Positions 49,062-58,643 are shown, numbered from the stretch's first letter. The stretch is 64,000 bases of DNA from Hymenobacter metallilatus (GCF_003944705.1 NZ_RWIS01000015.1:62001-126000); one strand, 5' to 3'. Translations and numbers: made by a program. The notes: generated by a model not told the origin, from the sequence alone.

Positions 49062-49796
49062 TTACTGCGGCTCTGGCAGGGGCGGATGTTCGGCAAACCA
49101 CCGCAGGCGGTAGCACATAATGGCCGTTTCGCCGAGCTGCTCCAGTAGGCGGTAGTTGGCCACGGCTCCCACCGCCGCCCCGATGACGGGCACCAGTTGG
49201 GCCAGCTTGGCCAGGTCGATATAGTCGCGGTACTCCTGCTGGAAGGTGCGCCAGTCGAACGACTCGGCCGTAACGTGTTGCTGCGTGGTGGGCCAGTCGG
49301 CGAGCTGGCGGTAGGTTTCGCGGCGGGTGTGCTGGCTGCTGAAGGCCAATTGGAAGATGTGCAGCAGGTAGAGCCGCTCCGGGAACTGGCGCACATCGTG
49401 GCTGTAGAGGGCGGCAATGTCGAAGAGCAGCTTGAGCTTGATGCCCAGCAGCAGCGGAAAATCGGCCAGACCCAGCAGGAAGCCACCGGCCCCGGTCACG
49501 CCGCCTTCCACCGCCGCCGTGTTGCGGTACGCCCGAATGCGAGCCCGCACCCGCTCCTCCCGCTCCTGCAACGTGCCCTCCACCACCGGCTTTTGGGTAG
49601 TGTGCGTGGAGCCAAACAGCACGCCCTGCACCATTTTCTGAATGGCCACGGTAATAGCCACGTGTACCTTTTCGGGCAGCAGGGCATTCAGACGGGCCTG
49701 CACCCGGCGCGTCACGCGGTTCAGCAACGTAGGTTTCTGCTGCATCCGCCGCTGCCAGTCGCGCAGGTCGGTTAGGGCTTGCTGAGGGTAGTTCAT
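49062..49796 (-). CDS. EcsC family protein
   Basis: 244 residues. It has the EcsC-family core: AAVEGGVTGAGGFLLGLADF, PLLLGIKLKLLFDIAALY, then LVPVIGAAVGAVANYRLLEQ and MCYRLRW at the end. Two short amphipathic/hydrophobic segments lie near 95-125 and 200-220. The family is named for a gene beside the EcsAB transporter of Bacillus; its molecular role is unclear. The start codon overlaps the stop of the Gfo/Idh gene by four bases (ATGA), so the two form one operon. Confidence 0.82.
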   Translation of the reverse strand: MNYPQQALTDLRDWQRRMQQKPTLLNRVTRRVQARLNALLPEKVHVAITVAIQKMVQGVLFGSTHTTQKPVVEGTLQEREERVRARIRAYRNTAAVEGGVTGAGGFLLGLADFPLLLGIKLKLLFDIAALYSHDVRQFPERLYLLHIFQLAFSSQHTRRETYRQLADWPTTQQHVTAESFDWRTFQQEYRDYIDLAKLAQLVPVIGAAVGAVANYRLLEQLGETAIMCYRLRWFAEHPPLPEPQ

Positions 49797-50833
49797 AGCT
49801 TTGCTTTCAACGCATACATCCGCTCAATCATTTCCACTACTTTCAGGCCTTCCAGGGCGTTGGTGGTGGCCTGGCCGCGCTGGCGCAGGGTATCCACTAC
49901 GTTATCGATGACGTGGACGTGGTTGGCGGCCGAGCCCTGGTAAGCGCCGTACTGATTGGCGGGGTTAGTAGGCGCGAGTTCGGGCAGTTGGTAGTCGCGC
50001 AGGTGGCAGTACTCTACCTTATCCATGTACTGGCCGCCCAGGCGGAGGCTGCCGTGCTCGGCCACCACCGTCAGGGAGCTTTCCAGATTCCGGTCCCACA
50101 CGGCAGTGCTGTACTGCAGCGTGCCGCTCCCGCCGCGTACCAAATCGAAGCTGATTAGGCCACTGTCTTCAAACTCCGTCAGGTGCTTATGGTTGAAAGT
50201 ACGGAAGCGGGCCTGCAGGTTTTCTACATCGCCAAACACCCAGTAGAGCAGATCCACGAAGTGGCTGAACTGGGTGAACAGCGTGCCGCCATCCAGTGCC
50301 TGGGTGCCGTGCCAGCTACCGGGCGTGTAGTACCGCTCGTCGCGGTTCCAGAAGCAGTTGAGCTGCACCAGATGCACCTGCCCCAGCCGCCCTTCCTCCA
50401 CCACCTGCTTCAGCCAGGCTGCCGGGGGCGAATAACGGTTCTGCATCACGCCAAACACGAGCCGCCCACTCTGCTGCGCGGTTTCAATCACCGCCTGGGC
50501 ATCGGTGGTGCGCAGGGCCATGGGCTTTTCGATGACCACGTGCCGGCCCGCCCGCAGGCCCTGCTGCGCCTGGGCAGCATGCAGGCCGTTGGGGGTAGCT
50601 ACCGTCAGCACCTCGGCGGCGGGGCCGTGGGCCAAGTAGTCCTCCAGGGACGTAAAAAACGGCACACCCGGAAACTCCCGGGCCAGGTCGGTGGCCAGTT
50701 CGGGGCGCACATCCACCAAAGCGGCCAGCTGGGCTTCGGGGTGGCGGGCCACCAGGGCGGCGTGGCGGCGGCCGATGTGACCCACGCCACAGATAGCAAA
50801 TTGAATAGGGAATAACGGAGCGGAACCGGGCAC
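49793..50833 (-). CDS. Gfo/Idh/MocA-family oxidoreductase
   Basis: 346 residues from a GTG at 50833. The frame reaches further upstream but there runs antisense into the divergent metallopeptidase gene. The Rossmann motif is FAICGVGHIGRRHAALVARH. EKPMALRTTDAQAVIE is the conserved Glu-Lys-Pro region and GTLFTQFSHFVDLLYWVFGD the catalytic-domain region. It is an NAD(P)-dependent sugar or cyclitol dehydrogenase type, common in glycan biosynthesis (UDP-sugar 3-oxidation and similar). The precise substrate is unknown. It is coupled to the EcsC gene. Confidence 0.85.
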   Translation of the reverse strand: MPGSAPLFPIQFAICGVGHIGRRHAALVARHPEAQLAALVDVRPELATDLAREFPGVPFFTSLEDYLAHGPAAEVLTVATPNGLHAAQAQQGLRAGRHVVIEKPMALRTTDAQAVIETAQQSGRLVFGVMQNRYSPPAAWLKQVVEEGRLGQVHLVQLNCFWNRDERYYTPGSWHGTQALDGGTLFTQFSHFVDLLYWVFGDVENLQARFRTFNHKHLTEFEDSGLISFDLVRGGSGTLQYSTAVWDRNLESSLTVVAEHGSLRLGGQYMDKVEYCHLRDYQLPELAPTNPANQYGAYQGSAANHVHVIDNVVDTLRQRGQATTNALEGLKVVEMIERMYALKAKL

Positions 50834-50923
50834 TGCGGGAACGTTGAAGGAAAGGGCCCGCAAACTGCGAAAAAACGGCCGGTTCTCCCGCTTCGGCCGC
50901 GTGGCGGGCTGGCCGGGCAGTAT

Positions 50924-50931
50924 TATCTTTG
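50924..50931 (+). promoter_or_regulatory. -7 promoter element (TATCTTTG)
   Basis: An exact TAnnTTTG match ending 8 bases before the ATG at 50940. It predicts a leader of only a few bases. Confidence 0.6.
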
Positions 50932-50939
50932 GGGTTCCT

Positions 50940-51662
50940 ATGCCCCTTACTACTATTGCCGGTCTGGAAATTGACTTGGTGCGCAAACGCATGCGCAGCC
51001 TGCGGCTGACGGTGTACGCCGGCGGCCGGATTCGGGTGGCAGTGCCGCTGCACACCCCGGCCGCAGCCGTGGAGGAGTTCGTGCAGGCCCGCCACGCCTG
51101 GATTCAGAAGCACCAGCAGCAGTTTGCCACCCGGGCACCTCGGCCCAGCCTGCAGTACGTATCGGGCGAGCAACACCCCTTTCTGGGCCGGCTCCACGAA
51201 CTGCAGGTAACCACCGCCCCCGGCCGGCCACGCGCCTGGCTTGATGAGGCCACTGCCCAACTGCACCTGCACGTTCCCTCTGAAAGCACCAGTGCCCAGC
51301 GCGCCGCCGTGCTAGCCGCCTGGTACCGGCAGCAGCTGAAGCAGCGCATTCCAGGCCTGCTTCAGCACTGGGAGCCGGTGGTGGGCCGGCAGGCAGCCAG
51401 CTGGGGCGTGAAGCAGATGCGTACCCGCTGGGGCACCTGCAACATTGGTGCCCGGCGCATCTGGCTGAATCTGGAGCTCATCAAGCGCCCCCTGCCTTGC
51501 CTGGAGTACGTGGTGGTTCACGAGCTGACGCACTTGCACGAGCGGCTGCACAATGCCCGGTTCTGGGGCCTCCTGGATCAGTTTATGCCCGACTGGCGCA
51601 CCCACAAAAACGAACTGAACCAGGTGTTGCTGGGTCCCTCGTCTCATCCCGACGCCGACTAA
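50940..51662 (+). CDS. YgjP/SprT-like zinc metallopeptidase (DUF45)
   Basis: 240 residues. RKRMRSLRLTVYAGGRIRVA begins the domain. SWGVKQMRTRWGTCNIGARR, WLNLELIKRP and YVVVHELTHLHERLHNARFW give the conserved core with the HExxH zinc site (VHELTH). YgjP-type proteins are cytoplasmic putative proteases that often sit beside housekeeping genes. The frame also opens upstream at 50844, but the promoter element and the conserved start favour 50940. Confidence 0.85.
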   Translation: MPLTTIAGLEIDLVRKRMRSLRLTVYAGGRIRVAVPLHTPAAAVEEFVQARHAWIQKHQQQFATRAPRPSLQYVSGEQHPFLGRLHELQVTTAPGRPRAWLDEATAQLHLHVPSESTSAQRAAVLAAWYRQQLKQRIPGLLQHWEPVVGRQAASWGVKQMRTRWGTCNIGARRIWLNLELIKRPLPCLEYVVVHELTHLHERLHNARFWGLLDQFMPDWRTHKNELNQVLLGPSSHPDAD

Positions 51663-51674
51663 CTCCCTGATGGT

Positions 51675-51736
51675 GCAAATAACCACGGTGCCTCAGATGA
51701 AGGCCATGCATCATCTGCGGCACCGTGGTTATTTGC
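51675..51736. terminator. Long bidirectional hairpin terminator
   Basis: The arms GCAAATAACCACGGTGCC and GGCACCGTGGTTATTTGC form an 18-bp stem. A further inner pairing TCAGATGA / TCATCTG lies within. It lies between convergent genes. Confidence 0.82.
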
Positions 51737-51746
51737 CTACCTGAAA

Positions 51747-52556
51747 CTACAGTATCCGCTTCAGCTCGGTGAAGTTGGTATTATTGACGCTACGGTTGGT
51801 GCAGCCCAGCTGCTGGGCGCTTTTCTGAATGCTGCTGATGCGGGAGCCGGGGTTGGGGTGGGTGCTCAGAAACTCCGGCGTACCGCCCCCACCCTGCTTT
51901 TCAGCCTTAATGAAGAAGCCCGCCGCCCCGTCGCAGGCGTAGTAGCGGGTTCCGTTGAGGTAAATGGTGGAATACTTATCGGCCTCCACCTCGTAGGCAC
52001 GGCTGAACTTGAGCTGGCCAAGGCCAGCCGCAATCTGCACGAGCTGGCCCGATGAGCGGTTGCCTAGCAGCAGCCCCAGCAACAGGCTGGTACCGTACTG
52101 CTTCTGCAGCATCTGGGTGCTGTGGCGGCGGTCGGCGTGGGCAATTTCGTGGCCCAGAATACCGGCCAGCTGGCTTTCGTTATCCAGGAATTTTACCAGG
52201 CCCGTAAACACGTAAATGTGGCCGCCGGGCGTAGCAAAAGCATTTTGCACGGCGTCATCCTTGATGAGCTTCACATCCCACGGGAACTGGGTGCGGTACT
52301 TCACGTTGCCATTATCCAGCACGCGCTTTACCACCCCATCCAGCAGCTGATACGCGCGGGCATTGCCAGCACGCGACATCAGCTGGCCTTTGGCCTGGTA
52401 TAAGGAGTCGGTTTGGCGTGCTACCTGGTTGCCCAGGGCAATATCCTGGTCGATGGAAAACAGACTAAAGCCCTGAGCGGGCTTGGTAATGGCAGCGGTG
52501 GTAAGAGCAGCTACGCCGGCCAGGGGCAGTAGTACAGTCAGAACAGAACGGCGCAT
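51747..52556 (-). CDS. M48-family metalloprotease (periplasmic/lipid-associated)
   Basis: 269 residues with an N-terminal hydrophobic signal or anchor (MRRSVLTVLLPLAGVAALTT). The M48 core includes NAFATPGGHIYVFTGLVKFL, LAGILGHEIAHADRRHSTQM (HExxH) and the downstream Glu in RAYEVEADKYSTIY. FLSTHPNPGSRISSIQ ends the domain, as in BepA/LoiP-like proteases. It probably acts in the periplasm in envelope quality control. Confidence 0.88.
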   Translation of the reverse strand: MRRSVLTVLLPLAGVAALTTAAITKPAQGFSLFSIDQDIALGNQVARQTDSLYQAKGQLMSRAGNARAYQLLDGVVKRVLDNGNVKYRTQFPWDVKLIKDDAVQNAFATPGGHIYVFTGLVKFLDNESQLAGILGHEIAHADRRHSTQMLQKQYGTSLLLGLLLGNRSSGQLVQIAAGLGQLKFSRAYEVEADKYSTIYLNGTRYYACDGAAGFFIKAEKQGGGGTPEFLSTHPNPGSRISSIQKSAQQLGCTNRSVNNTNFTELKRIL

Positions 52557-52659
52557 AAAAGGGAGGCTTAGGTCAGGAAATGAGGTATTGATACGGCAAA
52601 AAGAAAAAACGGTGCCAAATCACGCGGCCAGGCAACCCGCTGCCAGCAAGGCACCGGCT

Positions 52660-52696
52660 AAAACGCCCCTCCCGGCGAAACCAGAAGGGGCGTTTT
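52660..52696. terminator. Intrinsic terminator
   Basis: AAAACGCCCCT / AGGGGCGTTTT with a 15-base loop. It lies past the amine oxidase stop in the minus direction and before the M48 gene. Confidence 0.8.
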
Positions 52697-52716
52697 GGCC
52701 GGTAATTACCCGAATT

Positions 52717-54423
52717 TTAGGCCAAGTGTTGGGCGCGGTGCCGAAGCCGCTGGCGGAGCACCGCAGCCGTGTTGCCCGTGCGGATGGCGGCGACAATACC
52801 CTCGGCGGCCTCTCGTCCGGTTTCGGCGGCCCCGTTCATGAAGCCCTGGTACCAGGCGCTGCAATGCTCTCCCGCAAAATACAGGCGGCCCACCGGCCGG
52901 CCTTCGGCTCCGGCAATGGTGCTGTACTGGCCCACCCGGTAGCAGGCATAGGATGCGCGGGTGAAGGGGTGAGTGGGCCAGTGAAACCGCTCTACGCGGC
53001 CGTTGTAGCGGCCCTGGGTGCCGGGCCAGGCCGCTTCTAGTACCGCTAAATGGGTACTCACGTGCGACTGGGGCGAGCCGCTGCCCAAATTTACGGCTGC
53101 CTGTCCGCCCAGGTACACCGTAAACGTGCCCTGGGTTGTGGGCTGCAGTTGGCTGCTGTCCCAGCCGCCCTGCGTCGCCGTGTCGGAGAAAAAGTAGCCG
53201 GTGTAGCCCCGCTCGCGCCAAGGCCGGCCATTGAAGCCCAGCATCAGCTTGGCATTGTTGCCGTAGCCGAGTTGCTGAATGGCCTGGGCTTTCCAGGCGG
53301 GCAGGCTCAGGCCCGTCAGGTCCAGGGTGCGCAGTAGCGTAAAGGGCAGCGTCAGCACGGCGTAGTCGGCGGTTACTTCCACGCGGGTGCCAGAGGGCTG
53401 TTCGAAGGTGAGAACGTAGGGGCCAGCGGCGGTTTTGCGGGCGGCTACCAGGCGGTGGCTCAGGGTATAGTGCCCCGACAGGCGCTGAGCCAATTCTTCA
53501 ATCAGCCGGCTGTTGCCGCCCTGCACCTTGTACCGCTCGTCGCTGCTGCCAAAAATATCGAAGGATCCTTTGTGCGTATCAGCCGAAAACAGCCAGAGAA
53601 AATTGATGGCCGTTTGCTGGCCGATAGGCTGGCCGTACTCCGTTTCGTAGGCCACGTCCAGCAGTTCCCGGATTACGCCCGTGAGCCCCACCGAATCGAA
53701 ATAGCCGGCAATGGACATGGCATCGAAGCGGGCGGCGGCCGGTGTCAGGTTATCGTACGTAATTACGTTAGGCAACGAGCGACAGTCGGCCCCGATTTGC
53801 TGGGCGTAGGGCTGGAAGGCGCTGATAATTTCGCTGAGGCTGTAGTGGCGGCCGTTGAAAAAGTAGGCATCCTTAATCAGCGCCGTTTCGCTGGCCGATT
53901 CTACATCGTAGAGCGGGAGGCCAAACTCACTGGCCAGCGTCAGCATGTCGCGGTGGCCGGAGTCGATAAACTCGCCTCCCAGCTCGGTGGTCAATCCCTG
54001 GCCCATGAGGTTACGGGCTGTGTAGATGCGCCCCCCCAGGCGGTTGCTGCCCTCATACACCTGCGCCACCAGCCCGGCCTTCTGAAGCTGATAGGCGCAG
54101 TTGAGGCCAGCCATACCGCCGCCCACCACCACAATGCGGGGCTGCCCGCTTTTAGCCGCCTGTGCGGCGCTGATGCTGCCACGGGGCGCTACCGGCTCGG
54201 CCAGCTCGGCGCAGGCGCTCAGCAAAGAGCCCGCGCCGAGCACCACTCCGGCCTGGGCCGAACGGGCCAGAAACCGGCGGCGGCTTTGCGTCACCAGCTG
54301 CTCAGCCAGTTCATCGGCCGAAGGGGCACCCGGCTCGGTAGCAATGGAAACCGCCCGAAATACCTGTTGGAGCATGCGCAGCAGCGGAGTACGCGCCGCC
54401 GAAGGAGTAAACGGTTTCGTCAT
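52717..54423 (-). CDS. Tat-exported flavin monoamine oxidase
   Basis: 568 residues. After a 45-residue leader a twin-arginine signal occurs (SRRRFLARSAQAGVVLGAGS, about 47-68). The FAD motif is RIVVVGGGMAGLNCAYQLQK (about 95-115) with RLGGRIYTA. Near the end there is GRLYFAGEHCSAWYQGFMNG, the flavin-attachment-region signature of the amine oxidase family (here without a clear covalent Cys). Likely an exported or periplasmic FAD-dependent oxidase of amines or amino acids. The long segment before the Tat motif is unusual but in frame; a later start is possible. Confidence 0.85.
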   Translation of the reverse strand: MTKPFTPSAARTPLLRMLQQVFRAVSIATEPGAPSADELAEQLVTQSRRRFLARSAQAGVVLGAGSLLSACAELAEPVAPRGSISAAQAAKSGQPRIVVVGGGMAGLNCAYQLQKAGLVAQVYEGSNRLGGRIYTARNLMGQGLTTELGGEFIDSGHRDMLTLASEFGLPLYDVESASETALIKDAYFFNGRHYSLSEIISAFQPYAQQIGADCRSLPNVITYDNLTPAAARFDAMSIAGYFDSVGLTGVIRELLDVAYETEYGQPIGQQTAINFLWLFSADTHKGSFDIFGSSDERYKVQGGNSRLIEELAQRLSGHYTLSHRLVAARKTAAGPYVLTFEQPSGTRVEVTADYAVLTLPFTLLRTLDLTGLSLPAWKAQAIQQLGYGNNAKLMLGFNGRPWRERGYTGYFFSDTATQGGWDSSQLQPTTQGTFTVYLGGQAAVNLGSGSPQSHVSTHLAVLEAAWPGTQGRYNGRVERFHWPTHPFTRASYACYRVGQYSTIAGAEGRPVGRLYFAGEHCSAWYQGFMNGAAETGREAAEGIVAAIRTGNTAAVLRQRLRHRAQHLA

Positions 54424-54587
54424 ATGAAGGGAAGGACTAGTGGTGGGAATAAGCAGCCGGAAGTAAATAGGATTCTGGTCACCGTCCTATTCCGGAAACC
54501 ATTTTCCTGCCGCACACGCCTCCCGTTGGGTTTAATCCTCGATCTGCGTTGCCGGGCAACCCGTACCACCAGCTATGGCCCTAATTT

Positions 54588-55739
54588 TTAGGCATCCACA
54601 AATTTGCGCACTGCATCGGCTACGTACTCCACCTGCGCCGCCGTGAGCATCGGGTGGAGGGGTAGTGACAACACCGTCCGGCTCAGCCGCTCGGCCACCG
54701 GAAACTGCCCCAGCCGGTAGCCCAGGTGCTCGTAGGCCGGCTGTAAATGGTTGGGCAACGGATAATACACCTGACTAGGTACCCCTTGAGCCGCCAACTG
54801 CTGCTGCAGTGCGTTGCGGCGGCCGGGCTCATCGGCTACGGTTACGGTATACTGATGAAATACGTGGGTACTGCGCGGGTCGCAGTGCGGCGTTTGCAGG
54901 CCCGATATACCCGACAGTAGCTCGTCGTAGCGGGCCGCTACGCGCTGGCGGGCGGCCGTCCAGGCGGGCAGGTGAGGCAGCTTTACCCGCAGGAGGGCAG
55001 CTTGCAGAGTATCAAGGCGGGAGTTGAGGCCCACGTGCTGGTGGTGGTATTTGCGCGTCTGGCCGTGGTTAGCCAGCTGTTGCAGGTAGGCCGCCCGCCC
55101 GGCATCCTGGGTGAATAGTGCCCCCCCGTCCCCGAAGCCACCGAGGTTTTTGCTTGGAAAAAACGAGGTGGTGCCCACCTCTCCTACTGTGCCAGCCACC
55201 CAGGTTTCGCCCCGGCTGGTTTGGAAAGTAGCCCCAATGGCCTGGGCGTTATCCTCAATCAGGGCCACGCCCCGCTCGTCGGCCAGCCGGCGCAGGGCTT
55301 CCAGGTCGGCGCATTGCCCGAACAGGTGCACGGCCACCAGGGCCCCGGTACGCGCCGTTATGGCGGCGGCGGCGGCGGCGGGGTCGAGGGTGAAGGTATC
55401 GGGTAGTACCTCCACCGGCACCGGCACCAGGCCCAGCACCGCCGCCGCCTCCAAAGTAGCCACGTAGGTGAAGGCCGGCACCAGCACCTCGGTGCCGGCC
55501 GGCAGGTTCAGGCTCATCAGGGCCAGCTGCAACGCATCGGTGCCGTTGGCGCAGGGCACCACGTGCGGTCCGCCCAAATACTGGCTCAGCTCCTGGGCAA
55601 ATAAGGCCACCTCCGGCCCCTGAATGAATTGCCCGGCGGCCAGCGCGCCGCGCGCCGCAGCTTCCAGCTCGGCCTGAATGGGGGCGTGCTGGGCCGCCAG
55701 GTCCAGGAGGTGAATAGCAGGGACAGGAGCAGATGCCAT
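54588..55739 (-). CDS. DegT/DnrJ/EryC1-family sugar aminotransferase
   Basis: 383 residues from the ATG at 55739. AQHAPIQAELEAAARGALAA opens the family fold, then CANGTDALQLALMSLNLPAG and VEVLPDTFTLDP. IEDNAQAIGA and the PLP Lys197 in SFFPSKNLGGFGDGGAL follow, and NSRLDTLQAALLRVKLPHL ends the core. It makes an aminosugar nucleotide from a keto-sugar. Unlike pseC it stands alone, with a perfect -7 element, so its sugar pathway is not visible in this window. Confidence 0.9.
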   Translation of the reverse strand: MASAPVPAIHLLDLAAQHAPIQAELEAAARGALAAGQFIQGPEVALFAQELSQYLGGPHVVPCANGTDALQLALMSLNLPAGTEVLVPAFTYVATLEAAAVLGLVPVPVEVLPDTFTLDPAAAAAAITARTGALVAVHLFGQCADLEALRRLADERGVALIEDNAQAIGATFQTSRGETWVAGTVGEVGTTSFFPSKNLGGFGDGGALFTQDAGRAAYLQQLANHGQTRKYHHQHVGLNSRLDTLQAALLRVKLPHLPAWTAARQRVAARYDELLSGISGLQTPHCDPRSTHVFHQYTVTVADEPGRRNALQQQLAAQGVPSQVYYPLPNHLQPAYEHLGYRLGQFPVAERLSRTVLSLPLHPMLTAAQVEYVADAVRKFVDA

Positions 55740-55768
55740 ACAAGGAGTAAACGAAGCACGAACGAGAC

Positions 55769-55776
55769 CAAAGATA
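55769..55776 (-). promoter_or_regulatory. -7 promoter element of the DegT aminotransferase gene (TATCTTTG)
   Basis: An exact TAnnTTTG match, 29 bases before the ATG at 55739. Confidence 0.6.
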
Positions 55777-55903
55777 GGATGCCCTTTCGCCTTGCAGGCA
55801 CTGCCGCCGTTGTTCGCAACCACAGCCGTAGCACTTTCGTTAAGAAAAGCCCCGCGCCCCTTTAATGTGCTGGTGCGTTTCTCTCCCACCTATTTTAGCT
55901 ACC

Positions 55904-56773
55904 ATGCTCCGTAAAACCATCACTCTGCAGGCGCTTGCCGCCACGCTGCTGCTCGGCTCCGTTACCCTTTCCAGCTGTAACCAGGCCCAAAAACAGGAAG
56001 TATCGGCCGAAAGCGACCAGGCCTACAACGATTTTAAAGCCTTCGTAGCCAGCACGGAAGCCAAAACCGAAGCAGTAGCCTCGGAGGCTCAGGCCGACTA
56101 CGACCGGGAAACCGCCGAGCTGAAGTCTGATTTTGATGCTAAAGTAGCCGCCGTGGACCGCTACGCCGACCAGTACGACGATGCCCGCCGCCAGGAGATT
56201 GAGCAGCTCCGCACCCGCTACACCACGGCCTACGATAAGCGCGAAATGGCTTGGCGCAACCGCCCCGGTGCCACAGCGGCCATGACGGGTACAGAAACCA
56301 TGAAAATGGGCCAGTACTACAAGCCCAGCTCTCCGGCCAGCCGCCTCACGGCCGCCAATGCCCGCCAGACGTATGAGGCCTTCGTGAATGACATTAAGCA
56401 AAACGAAAACCGGTACGACATCGACGATTGGCGCAACATCAATGCTGAATGGCGCGCTTTGGATGAGGCGTACGATAAAGTAAAGAAGGATATTCCGGCC
56501 GGTGACCTGGCCGAAATTCAGAAAGAGAAGCTGAAATACGCCGCTTTCAAGTCATACGATAAGGCCGAAGCCCGGGCAGCTCAGGGAGCCGATGCTACAG
56601 CACGTGGTGCCAACAACGTAGCCGCCGAAACTCAGGATGAGCGCTCTGCCGTGGGCCGGGCCGCCAGCAATACTGCTACCGATGTGAAAGACGCGGGCAA
56701 AAAAGTAGGAGGAGCCGTAAAAGGCGCGTTCAAGGAAGTAAAGTCGGAAGTAAAAAATACCGACAACGACTAA
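55904..56773 (+). CDS. Lipoprotein with charged helical body and LEA-like tail
   Basis: 289 residues from the ATG at 55904. The lipobox is TLSSC with Cys24 after a hydrophobic segment (LQALAATLLLGSVTLSSC). The mature body is helical and acidic (AEAKTEAVASEAQADYDRET style). The final about 60 residues carry GRAASNTATDVKDAGKKVGG, AVKGAFKEV, as in LEA/YtxH-type sequences. A TATTTTAG element near 55890 could be its promoter. No enzyme motif is seen; probably an envelope structural or stress protein. Confidence 0.75.
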   Translation: MLRKTITLQALAATLLLGSVTLSSCNQAQKQEVSAESDQAYNDFKAFVASTEAKTEAVASEAQADYDRETAELKSDFDAKVAAVDRYADQYDDARRQEIEQLRTRYTTAYDKREMAWRNRPGATAAMTGTETMKMGQYYKPSSPASRLTAANARQTYEAFVNDIKQNENRYDIDDWRNINAEWRALDEAYDKVKKDIPAGDLAEIQKEKLKYAAFKSYDKAEARAAQGADATARGANNVAAETQDERSAVGRAASNTATDVKDAGKKVGGAVKGAFKEVKSEVKNTDND

Positions 56774-56789
56774 TTCTGCTGCCTTTACA

Positions 56790-56827
56790 CGCAAAAAGCG
56801 GGTGCCTACCGGCACCCGCTTTTTGCG
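56790..56827. terminator. Bidirectional intrinsic terminator
   Basis: GCAAAAAGCGGGTGCC / GGCACCCGCTTTTTGC with a four-base loop, between convergent genes. Confidence 0.9.
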
Positions 56828-56840
56828 TTATTAGAACGGG

Positions 56841-57731
56841 CTACTGTAGCTCGTTCAGCAACCAGTATAGTTTCAGGGCATCCAACTGGCGCAGACTGGG
56901 CCGGTTGGAAAGCAGGTTGCGCCGTACCTGCTCCCGTCGTAAGCCAAAGGCAGTACGCACCGCTTCGCTAAGCCCCCACCGCTTGAGGCGCAGAGCAGCC
57001 TGCAGCAGTTTAGTATCGGCTCCCAGGCCCTCAGCCCGATACAGCTGCACCAGATTGCGCACCGCATCGTGGGTTTTCTGCAGAAACACCGGCGCGGGCT
57101 CCAGACCATCATGCAGTACGGGGTTATCCAGGTGCAGCACGGTTACGCCCGCCCGCCGCAGATACCAGCCAAATTTAGTGTCCTCATGCCCGTAGCGGGT
57201 CAGGTTTTCGTCCAGCCCCAACCGCCGGAACACGGCGGCCTCAATTAAGAGGTTATTGAGGGTGAGTTGGCCGTGCGGTGCTTGCTGGCGCACAGCAGCC
57301 GGTCGGGCCTCCCGCTGCCGACCATAGAGCCAGCGCAGCCGCAATGCCATTTCGGGCGGCGGAGCCATTTCGTAGGCCGTTCCTCCCGACAATACCGGAG
57401 CCCGCTTTCGGGCGGCGGCGTACCGCGCCAGAAACTGGGCATCTGGTAGTCGGCTGTCATTATCGAGCAGCAGCAGCCACGCAAAGCGGGCCGATGCGGC
57501 CAGCTGATTGCGAATGGCGGCCCGGCCTACGTTTTGGGTAAGCTCCCGGTACACAACGCCTGGCAATTGCCCCAGCTCCCGGTTTTGCTGCCGAAACTCC
57601 TCCTGCGAACCATCATCAAGGCAATGAATTTCAACCGGACCACCCCAATCCGGTGCCTGAGCCAGCAAGGCACGGACCAACGGCCGCACATCGTAGTTGA
57701 ACACCGGAATCAGTACCGAAAGCCCTGTCAT
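56841..57731 (-). CDS. Family 2 glycosyltransferase
   Basis: 296 residues from the ATG at 57731. The GT-A start is SVLIPVFNYDVRPLVRALLA, followed by CLDDGSQEEFR (a DxD-like region) and QNVGRAAIRNQLAASARFAW. LLLDNDSRLPDAQFL is the acceptor/metal Asp motif, and YGHEDTKFGWYLRRAGV is the ED base motif. No membrane helix follows. It probably transfers sugars to a lipid-linked or surface glycan. The next gene leftward is convergent. Confidence 0.88.
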   Translation of the reverse strand: MTGLSVLIPVFNYDVRPLVRALLAQAPDWGGPVEIHCLDDGSQEEFRQQNRELGQLPGVVYRELTQNVGRAAIRNQLAASARFAWLLLLDNDSRLPDAQFLARYAAARKRAPVLSGGTAYEMAPPPEMALRLRWLYGRQREARPAAVRQQAPHGQLTLNNLLIEAAVFRRLGLDENLTRYGHEDTKFGWYLRRAGVTVLHLDNPVLHDGLEPAPVFLQKTHDAVRNLVQLYRAEGLGADTKLLQAALRLKRWGLSEAVRTAFGLRREQVRRNLLSNRPSLRQLDALKLYWLLNELQ

Positions 57732-57767
57732 GCTCAGCAAAGAAAGCAGAAAGAAGAAAATAGCAAG

Positions 57768-57792
57768 GGGCCGGCCGCTTCGCGGCCCGGCT
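57768..57792 (-). terminator. Probable terminator after ftsE
   Basis: Pairing of GCCGCTTCGCGGC within GGGCCGGCCGCTTCGCGGCC, followed by a T-rich run in the minus direction (CTTGCTATTTT). The stem is somewhat imperfect. Confidence 0.45.
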
Positions 57793-57906
57793 CCGGGAGC
57801 AGGAGCCGCAAATTACCGGGGAGGTTGTCAGCAACCCGCATTTTTTTGCGCGTTCCGCTGGCTCGTAGCGCCCGAAGCTCGAACAGGCACCTACGAAGTA
57901 CCTCCG

Positions 57907-58596
57907 CTAGGTTAACTCAAAGGGTGTAACGGCGGAGTCAATCAGGTGGCCTTGTTCGCACTTAAGCACCCGGTGCGGATACTGCTGAATGAGCTGGTAG
58001 TTGTGCGTAGCCATCAGCACGGCCGTACCGGAGTTATTAATTTCCTGGAACAGACGCATGATGCTGTCGGCCACATCGGGGTCGAGGTTGCCGGTGGGCT
58101 CATCGGCCAGCAGCAACACAGGCTCATTGAGCAGGGCCCGGGCAATTACCACCCGTTGCTGCTCCCCTCCCGAAAGCTGGTGGGGCATTTTGGCGGCCGA
58201 GTTGGCCAAGCCTACTCGCATCAGCACTTCCGAAATCCGCTGCTGCTTGCGGGCTTTGCCTTTCCAGCCGGTAGCATTGAGCACAAATAACAGGTTTTCG
58301 GCCACGGTCCGATCGAACAACAGCTGAAAATCCTGAAAGATGATGCCCAGCTTACGCCGCAGGTAGGGAATTTTATCGGTACTGCCTTTTTTCGGCAGGG
58401 CAAACCCAGCCACCGCTCCAGTGCCGGCGGGCAGGGGCAAATCGGCGTAAAGGGTCTTGAGCAGGGAGCTTTTACCCGAACCCGTTCGACCCACCAAGTA
58501 CGCAAACTCTCCTTTTTCCAGCGCAAACGTTACTTTCTGCAGTACCGTATTCACATCCTGCATGATGTAGGCGTCGTGCAGCTCCAGAATGGTCAT
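57907..58596 (-). CDS. ftsE: Cell-division ATP-binding protein FtsE
   Basis: 229 residues, a stand-alone ABC ATPase. It carries Walker [34 protein letters not shown] (the FtsE-type Q-loop region), the signature [18 protein letters not shown], Walker [13 protein letters not shown] and the switch His in LMATHNYQL. FtsE partners FtsX to activate septal cell-wall hydrolases. No ftsX is adjacent. FtsE rather than a lipoprotein-type exporter ATPase is judged from the overall pattern. Confidence 0.85.
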   Translation of the reverse strand: MTILELHDAYIMQDVNTVLQKVTFALEKGEFAYLVGRTGSGKSSLLKTLYADLPLPAGTGAVAGFALPKKGSTDKIPYLRRKLGIIFQDFQLLFDRTVAENLLFVLNATGWKGKARKQQRISEVLMRVGLANSAAKMPHQLSGGEQQRVVIARALLNEPVLLLADEPTGNLDPDVADSIMRLFQEINNSGTAVLMATHNYQLIQQYPHRVLKCEQGHLIDSAVTPFELT

Positions 58597-58643
58597 AGTA
58601 GTGAACTTAAGGCGTTATGCATACGGGGAGTCAGGCGTTGGGC